From Empedobacter stercoris (GTDB lineage Bacteria > Bacteroidota > Bacteroidia > Flavobacteriales > Weeksellaceae): a DNA stretch of 19,429 nt. Location: NCBI RefSeq assembly GCF_965137335.1, contig NZ_CBCRZD010000037.1. One strand, 5' to 3'. The number at the start of each line of letters is the position of its first letter. Position 1 is the first letter of the stretch. Shown here piece after piece: positions 15,103-19,429 of this stretch. The position numbers were made by a program, and so were the translations under genes. The notes under the pieces were generated by a model. It was given only the letters and a program-made list of their open reading frames with translations. It did not search any database and was not told where the DNA came from.

Positions 15103-16701
15103 TTAGCGTTCTTCGTTTAATGTATTTATAATAAACTCAAACTCGAAAGGCTGAAGACTATCTTCAATAAAATCAATGAAATAGTTAATGTTAACATAGT
15201 CAAAATCAGCAAAATTTTTCACTCGTTCTTGCAAACCATTTTGTTGAGAAAGATCATTTAATAATTGTTCTATTCTTTTCAATAAATCTTCGTTCTTTTT
15301 AACTTCTGCATGTACCAAACGTTTTTTTATTTTCTCAAAACCTTTCAATTGTTTTGTGCGCTGCGCTTGTATCATATCTGAAAAAGAAGACTCGGTTAAC
15401 GAACTCAACTGTTCTAAACGCTCAAAAATATTTTTTAATTCCTCTTCCAATTCAGGAAGTTTAGGTGCTATTTCTGATGAATTAATCGCTTGTTTTTTCG
15501 CAATAGCTAAACTGTTTGAAAATAAATCTTCGTTCGATAGATTTAATTTTTGTTGCTTTTCATACTGCTTTTCAGTTCTAATTAATAATGAATTTCTCAA
15601 CACCAAAAGAGGAAAATCAACTTCAAATTCGTTAAACATTTCCTTTAATTGCAACCAATAAGCCATTTCACCACCTCCACCAATATACGCAACATTCGGT
15701 AAAATTGTTTCTTGGTACAATGGTCTCAAAATCACATTTGGGCTAAATTTTTCTGGATTTTGATGTAAATCGCTAATCATTTCTTCTTTTGAAAATTTGA
15801 TTGAAGTATTATTGACAAAATACGTTCCATTTTGTTCAACAATTCTTTCGCGAGAGTTATTTTGATTAATATAAAATAAATTTATTTCGCGTGGATTTAC
15901 TTGAATCGAATAACCTAATTGTTCTAATTTTTCATTCTGAGGAATTACTTTTTTAAAGGATGTAGATTGAATTAACTCTTGCTCAAAAGAAGGAATCATT
16001 ATTTTTTTCAATTCTTTGTCATCGCCGTCAATCATCAACAATCCAAGATCTTTGAATAATAAATGAACTAATTTTCGAGTTGCTTCGGTTAAATTATCAT
16101 TTGACAAATAAGATGCTTCAATCAAATTGTGTAAATCTGTTTTCTTTTTCCCATTTGGCAAAAGTTTCAAAAAAGAGTTGAAAACTTCTTGTAAACCTTC
16201 TGTTGATAATCGACCAACGGGACCTCCAAAATCTTTTTCCCAATGAATAATTCGATCACCATATTTGAAATGATTGATTTCTTCGAAGTCGTGATCTTCA
16301 GTGGCCATCCAAAACATGGGAACAAAATTGACTTCTTTTTGTTCTGCATTTAATTCTTCACACGCTTTAATGACTTGTAATATTTTATAAAAAAAGAAAA
16401 TCGGCCCTGTGAACAAATTTAATTGATGACCAGTTGTAATGGTTACCGTATTTTTTTTAGCTAATTTTTTGAGATTTTTTTGTTGCTTTTCCGAAAGTTC
16501 TAAATGATTTAATTGCTTCGAGATTTGTTCAACAAGAATTGCTCTGTTTTTATAATTTTCAAGTTTATTCTTAGCTTGTTTACTATAATTTTCTTTGGTT
16601 GGAAATAGATTGTAGAAGTCGTTCAAACTTTCATCTTGATTGATGTAATTGAGCATCAATTTTGAAAAATAATTTGAATCTTTAAGTGATATTGTTTCCA
16701 T
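15103..16701 (-). CDS. bshC: Bacillithiol biosynthesis cysteine-adding enzyme
   Basis: A 532-residue cytosolic enzyme of normal length for BshC. It adds cysteine to glucosaminyl-malate, the last step of bacillithiol synthesis. Signature blocks are TTGHQLNLFTGPIFFFYK at 89-106, FWMATEDHDFEEIN at 130-143 and NVAYIGGGGEMAYWLQL near 336-352; a long charged coiled-coil runs from about 400 to 490. bshA and bshB are not in the window. The gene begins one base after the stop of the glycerophosphodiesterase gene, so they are probably cotranscribed. Its presence says the cell's low-molecular-weight thiol is bacillithiol. Confidence 0.97.
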   Translation of the reverse strand: METISLKDSNYFSKLMLNYINQDESLNDFYNLFPTKENYSKQAKNKLENYKNRAILVEQISKQLNHLELSEKQQKNLKKLAKKNTVTITTGHQLNLFTGPIFFFYKILQVIKACEELNAEQKEVNFVPMFWMATEDHDFEEINHFKYGDRIIHWEKDFGGPVGRLSTEGLQEVFNSFLKLLPNGKKKTDLHNLIEASYLSNDNLTEATRKLVHLLFKDLGLLMIDGDDKELKKIMIPSFEQELIQSTSFKKVIPQNEKLEQLGYSIQVNPREINLFYINQNNSRERIVEQNGTYFVNNTSIKFSKEEMISDLHQNPEKFSPNVILRPLYQETILPNVAYIGGGGEMAYWLQLKEMFNEFEVDFPLLVLRNSLLIRTEKQYEKQQKLNLSNEDLFSNSLAIAKKQAINSSEIAPKLPELEEELKNIFERLEQLSSLTESSFSDMIQAQRTKQLKGFEKIKKRLVHAEVKKNEDLLKRIEQLLNDLSQQNGLQERVKNFADFDYVNINYFIDFIEDSLQPFEFEFIINTLNEER

Positions 16702-17598
16702 TTAATTTTTATTAATCGTTTGATGAACATCTATTGCTCTATCTGTTGCAAAAATATCGACACCATCTTTTTCTAAATCGCGATAAAGTTGACCATTTCT
16801 TGCAGCAGAACTTTTGTCTAAGTTACCTAACGTACCAAAAATGACGACTATATCTTTGTCATGAATTTTATCTAAAAATGATTGATCATTGCGACGGGTT
16901 CCTGTAAATGCAACCATTTTATCAGTTGGAATTCCGCTATTTAGCATTTCATTCAATTCTCTTTCGTTTCGCATCGAAACAGACAATAACATTTCTGGTG
17001 CAAGTTGATGTAACTTTTTGGCTTGTCCAATTGTATAAGTTACCAAAACCACTTGTTTTTGTAGGTTCGCTTGTTTTATTGTCGAAACTATAGCCCGATA
17101 ATCAACACCTTTTTTGATGTCTACCATAAAATAAATTGGTTTATTTTTTCCCCAATTTAATGCTTCTGCAAAAGTTGGAATTTTATAAGACGTTTGTTGC
17201 CCGAAATCATCTACCAAAAAGTATTCCTTTATCGTTTTTAGATCAACTTGATTGACATCTTGTAGCCCTGTACTTGTCCGTTGTAGAGAATTATCGTGCA
17301 TTAAAATAAGTTGTTCATCTTTTGTTTCAGCCACGTCTATCTCAAAAATTTGAATACCGTTTTGATAAAGATGCTCTAAGGTCTCAATACAATTCTCTGG
17401 AAAACCATGAATTCCACTACCACCACGATGAGCACTTACATAATTTTTATTTTTGGTCGAATATTTGAAAGATATAACTTCGGATGATGTAGTATGATTC
17501 GATTCGGGCTGTTTTTTTTCTGGATTACAACTAAAAACAGTTAGTAAACTCAGTACGAAAACTCCAAGATAGAATCGTTTAAAATAGTTAAAAATCAT
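16702..17598 (-). CDS. Glycerophosphodiester phosphodiesterase family lipoprotein
   Basis: A 298-residue protein (from the ATG at 17598). The open frame extends to an ATG at 17673, but the shorter start places a lipoprotein signal peptide at the N-terminus (FYLGVFVLSLLTVFSC, Cys24), so it is preferred. The TIM-barrel catalytic set of GDPD is present: AHRGG at 56-60, PEN at 67-69, EIDV at 86-89 and HD at 101-102. Enzymes of this family split glycerophosphodiesters such as glycerophosphocholine to glycerol-3-phosphate and an alcohol; as a membrane-anchored form it would work in the periplasm. It is first in the operon with bshC; a -7 box and an inverted repeat lie just upstream. Confidence 0.92.
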   Translation of the reverse strand: MIFNYFKRFYLGVFVLSLLTVFSCNPEKKQPESNHTTSSEVISFKYSTKNKNYVSAHRGGSGIHGFPENCIETLEHLYQNGIQIFEIDVAETKDEQLILMHDNSLQRTSTGLQDVNQVDLKTIKEYFLVDDFGQQTSYKIPTFAEALNWGKNKPIYFMVDIKKGVDYRAIVSTIKQANLQKQVVLVTYTIGQAKKLHQLAPEMLLSVSMRNERELNEMLNSGIPTDKMVAFTGTRRNDQSFLDKIHDKDIVVIFGTLGNLDKSSAARNGQLYRDLEKDGVDIFATDRAIDVHQTINKN

Positions 17599-17622
17599 AT
17601 TTTTAATAAAAATTAATTTGAA

Positions 17623-17645
17623 TTCATTCAAAGTTATTGAATGAA
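17623..17645. promoter_or_regulatory. Inverted repeat overlapping a minus-strand -7 box
   Basis: ttcattcaa (17623-17631) and ttgaatgaa (17637-17645) form a perfect 9-bp inverted repeat around agtta. The minus-strand -7 box TAACTTTG (17629-17636) spans the centre, so a repressor bound here would block the promoter of the glycerophosphodiesterase-bshC-LysM unit; it would also lie upstream of the divergent gene at 17688. Confidence 0.45.
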
Positions 17646-17687
17646 GCTGTAAATTTAAAGTGAAAATAATCAAGAAAATAAATTATT

Positions 17688-18119
17688 ATGGGACTTAGAA
17701 ATTTTTTGAAAAGAATTTTAGGAAAAACTGAAACTGCAATAGATGTAGCGGGCGATAAATTTGACGATGTTTCGGCAACAGTAAAAAAAACAGGAACATT
17801 GATTGCGGATGATGCATCAGATTTTGCACGTAAAACAATTCATAATTTGAAAGATGCTTCAGGTGATTTGAAAGAGCAATCGAAAGAAGCGGCGAAAGAT
17901 TTCAAAGAAAGATCAAAACAAGATTACGAAGAAGTGAAAGATATTGCCGAAAAGCAAATGAAGCAAACAAGTGATTTTGTGAAAGAAAAAGTTTCGGATT
18001 TGAAAAGCACTTTTAAAGAAGAAAAAACAGAATTAGAAGAAAAAGCAGAAGAATTGAAAACGGAAGCTGAAAATAAATTGGATCAAATTTCAAGTGATAT
18101 AAAAAAAGAATCTAACTAA
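17688..18119 (+). CDS. Charged helical (YtxH/LEA-like) protein of unknown function
   Basis: A 143-residue soluble protein, not assigned to a known enzyme. After a short N-terminal part (MGLRNFLKRILGK, which is basic and amphipathic and could touch membrane) almost the whole chain is predicted helix rich in Lys, Glu, Asp and Ala, with an 11-residue-like periodicity in 55-135 as in apolipoprotein/LEA-type or YtxH-like stress proteins. There is no signal peptide and no cysteine. Proteins with this make-up often protect membranes or proteins against desiccation or salt, but this is an inference from composition only. It is divergent from the glycerophosphodiesterase unit and followed by another coiled-coil gene. 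Confidence 0.75.
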   Translation: MGLRNFLKRILGKTETAIDVAGDKFDDVSATVKKTGTLIADDASDFARKTIHNLKDASGDLKEQSKEAAKDFKERSKQDYEEVKDIAEKQMKQTSDFVKEKVSDLKSTFKEEKTELEEKAEELKTEAENKLDQISSDIKKESN

Positions 18120-18142
18120 TTGCATCAAGTATTTTTGGTGTA

Positions 18143-18150
18143 TAATTTTA
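18143..18150 (+). promoter_or_regulatory. Weak possible promoter before the coiled-coil membrane protein gene
   Basis: TAATTTTA is one base off TAnnTTTG and is preceded by a TTG at 18120-18122 with 20 bases between, close to the Bacteroidota -33/-7 spacing. It would give a leader of about 85 bases. The rest of the 122-base gap shows nothing else I can support. Confidence 0.25.
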
Positions 18151-18241
18151 GTGATTAAATGTTAAATTTTCGACCATTCTCTAAAATAAATGAAAATGGT
18201 TTAGTTTTTGTATTCATAATTTCCCTCTGAATTTAATAAAA

Positions 18242-19216
18242 ATGACTGAATATAAAGATCTCGAACCTTCTACTAATACTAAGCATAAGAAAGAATTCAT
18301 TAAAAATATAATTATAGCAGCTTTACTTGTCGCCTTGTTGTTAGCAATTGGATATATTGTATATTCCAAAGAAGCTAATGCAAAGTCTTCTATAGAGATG
18401 CAAACAGACATCAATGATTTAGAACGTTCAAGAGAAATTTTAAAACAAGAATTACGTATTGTTAGAGCAGATTTTGACGAAGCAAAAACTCGCGTTGTCA
18501 AAAAAGATTCATCATTAAACTATCAGGATCGATTGATCTTAGAAAAGCAAAAAGAAATTCAAGCAATTCTTAATAAAGAAGAAATTACAAATAATGAATT
18601 ATCTCGAGCGAAACGTCTAATTTTATCTTTGCAAACTGATATCAAAGTTTATAAAGAAGAGATCGCCCGATTGAAAGATGAAAATAAAGTCTTAACAAAT
18701 AAAAATACAGAATTAGCTTCTGAGAATTCGAACTTAAACGAACAGAAAAAAGTAGTTGAGTCGAACTTGGATGAAGAGAAAGAAAATCACCAAAACTTAA
18801 TCAAAGAAACAAATTCAACCTTATCGGTTTCTAATTATACTATCAAAGGTGTGCGCGTAAAATCGAGTGGAAAAGAAGTTGAAACAACAAGAGCAAGTAG
18901 AATTGATAAAGTAAGAGTTTCTTTTGATTTGGACAAAAACTTGAACGCAACATCGGAAACGAAAGAGCTTTTTGTTACCATCTATAAACCAAATGGTGAA
19001 GTTGGAAAATTTAAAGGAGCTGATTCTGGTGAAACGACTTTACGTTCTGGTGCATCTATTGATTACTCTGATCGTGTAAAAGTAAATTACAACAATATGT
19101 CAGGTTCTAGAGTAACGTTTGATTGGGTTGATTACGATTTCCCGAAAGGAGAATATAAAATAGACATTTACCAAAATGGATATAAAGTTGGTCAAAATGT
19201 GATTACGTTAAAATAA
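18242..19216 (+). CDS. Membrane-anchored coiled-coil protein with C-terminal beta domain
   Basis: A 324-residue protein of unknown function. A single transmembrane helix at about 19-41 follows a short positively charged N-terminus, suggesting the N-terminus inside and the rest in the periplasm. Residues about 50-193 are a long coiled coil (heptads of ILKQEL, LILEKQKEI, NTELASENSNLNEQ). Residues 195-324 look like an independent beta-rich domain (YTIKGVRVKSSGK, VRVSFDLDKNLN, ELFVTIYKPNGEV, GEYKIDIYQNGYKVGQ). Similar sequences are sometimes labelled chromosome segregation proteins because of the coil, which is unreliable. The stop is followed after 6 bases by an IS-interrupted terminator half. 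There is no overlap with the charged helical gene 122 bases upstream. Confidence 0.85.
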   Translation: MTEYKDLEPSTNTKHKKEFIKNIIIAALLVALLLAIGYIVYSKEANAKSSIEMQTDINDLERSREILKQELRIVRADFDEAKTRVVKKDSSLNYQDRLILEKQKEIQAILNKEEITNNELSRAKRLILSLQTDIKVYKEEIARLKDENKVLTNKNTELASENSNLNEQKKVVESNLDEEKENHQNLIKETNSTLSVSNYTIKGVRVKSSGKEVETTRASRIDKVRVSFDLDKNLNATSETKELFVTIYKPNGEVGKFKGADSGETTLRSGASIDYSDRVKVNYNNMSGSRVTFDWVDYDFPKGEYKIDIYQNGYKVGQNVITLK

Positions 19217-19222
19217 AAGAAT

Positions 19223-19234
19223 AAAAAGCTTCTC
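19223..19234 (+). terminator. Orphan 5' terminator arm before the IS boundary
   Basis: The sequence aaaaagcttctc starts six bases after the stop of the coiled-coil gene and is followed by aaaaa and then the IS boundary at 19240. It has the form of the A-run and left arm of an intrinsic terminator as used elsewhere here; the right arm (gagaagcttttt) is absent and would lie past the IS. This is inference from form and position. Confidence 0.4.
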
Positions 19235-19239
19235 AAAAA

Positions 19240-19303
19240 TAGACTGCACCCAAAAGTTTGGACAGATTAAAAATTAATAATTATAAAAATGAGTTCGATA
19301 TTG
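19240..19303 (+). mobile_element. Truncated IS end copy (first of two tandem copies)
   Basis: Starts TAGACTGCACCCAAAAG and matches the copy at 19304 base for base except for the gacagATT/gacagTTT difference, then stops after gagttcgatatt. The full copy continues through ctatcggactc, so this one breaks inside the 3-base loop of its own hairpin and is followed by the start of the next copy. The period is 64 bases. Confidence 0.75.
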
Positions 19304-19429
19304 TAGACTGCACCCAAAAGTTTGGACAGTTTAAAAATTAATAATTATAAAAATGAGTTCGATATTCTATCGGACTCATTTTATTTAAGTTCGATTTTAT
19401 TCTATCGTTATTGTAATAGTAAATGTATT
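19304..19429 (+). mobile_element. IS end (right copy, body extends off the window)
   Basis: Same end as 1-98 in the opposite orientation: positions 19304-19401 equal the reverse complement of 98-1 with one mismatch. It continues to the window end without a recognisable transposase reading frame, which is expected since only about 126 bases are present. Terminus form resembles IS150-group ends from memory. Confidence 0.7.
19350..19382. terminator. Terminator-like hairpin inside the IS end (right copy)
   Basis: The arms 19350-19364 and 19368-19382 pair over 15 bp with one G-T wobble and a ttc loop, followed by attt on the + strand and by T-rich sequence on the minus strand. It could stop readthrough from the coiled-coil gene, whose own terminator seems to be cut. 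Confidence 0.6.

Noticed and set aside
17599..17673. Longer N-terminus of the phosphodiesterase starting at 17673
   Set aside because: The extra 25 residues precede a clear lipoprotein signal and cover the promoter/inverted repeat; the ATG at 17598 fits better.
18170..18212. Loose accatt...aatggt inverted repeat before the coiled-coil gene
   Set aside because: Six-base arms with a long A-rich loop are expected by chance in this composition.
1..19429. Classical composite transposon with matching target duplications
   Set aside because: The outer IS ends are not in the window and the contents are core genes, so only inverted IS ends can be stated.
1..19429. CRISPR array, tRNA or riboswitch
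   Set aside because: No regular short repeats with spacers, no cloverleaf with a CCA-type end and no known riboswitch core was seen on reading the gaps.

Overview
The window is A+T-rich DNA that looks like a chromosomal segment of a Bacteroidota member, most likely order Flavobacteriales (Weeksellaceae-like). Support: Shine-Dalgarno sequences are not evident, several starts are preceded by TAnnTTTG-type -7 boxes, there is a SusC-like/outer-membrane beta-barrel receptor with a carboxypeptidase-regulatory N-terminus, a QEGLA/DUF1704 protein, and a bacillithiol enzyme (BshC). No rRNA, tRNA or CRISPR array was seen, and no gene-free stretch exceeds 300 bases.

Layout. 1-98: end of an insertion sequence (IS). 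163-1074 (+): EamA/DMT exporter. 1108-4091 (-): translationally coupled pair of a GshB-like ATP-grasp ligase and an N-formylglutamate-amidohydrolase/DUF1704 metallopeptidase fusion. 4276-4791 (-): TlpA-like secreted thioredoxin. 4904-6103 (+): pth, rhodanese lipoprotein, DUF3820 protein, with overlapping ends. 6091-6540 (-): GNAT acetyltransferase broken by one in-frame stop. 6729-7295 (-): nadD. 7372-9253 (-): DUF2520 oxidoreductase, kdsC-like phosphatase, maf. 9442-11841 (+): outer-membrane receptor. 11936-13132 (-): SLC1-type symporter. 13220-17598 (-): glycerophosphodiesterase lipoprotein, bshC, and a LysM x4 + periplasmic-binding-fold protein. 17688-18119 and 18242-19216 (+): two coiled-coil proteins of unknown function. 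19240-19429: two tandem copies of the same IS end, inverted relative to the left one.

Most of the content is core metabolism and envelope maintenance: NAD synthesis, tRNA recycling, Kdo/LPS phosphatase, nucleotide house-cleaning, bacillithiol. The ligase/peptidase pair stands out because the same organism makes bacillithiol, so a GshB-like ligase probably has a substrate other than glutathione precursors; ligase plus two hydrolase domains suggests formation and removal of an amide-linked amino acid.

The most unusual structural signal is at the edges. The IS ends appear to sit inside the loops of Rho-independent terminators: the left inner flank is a lone 3' terminator arm with its T-run, the right inner flank looks like a lone 5' arm, and one IS end copy is cut in the loop of the IS's own terminator-like hairpin. 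This suggests an element that targets terminator hairpins and carries a replacement terminator. Both edges of the window lie in this repeat, consistent with a contig broken at collapsed IS copies.
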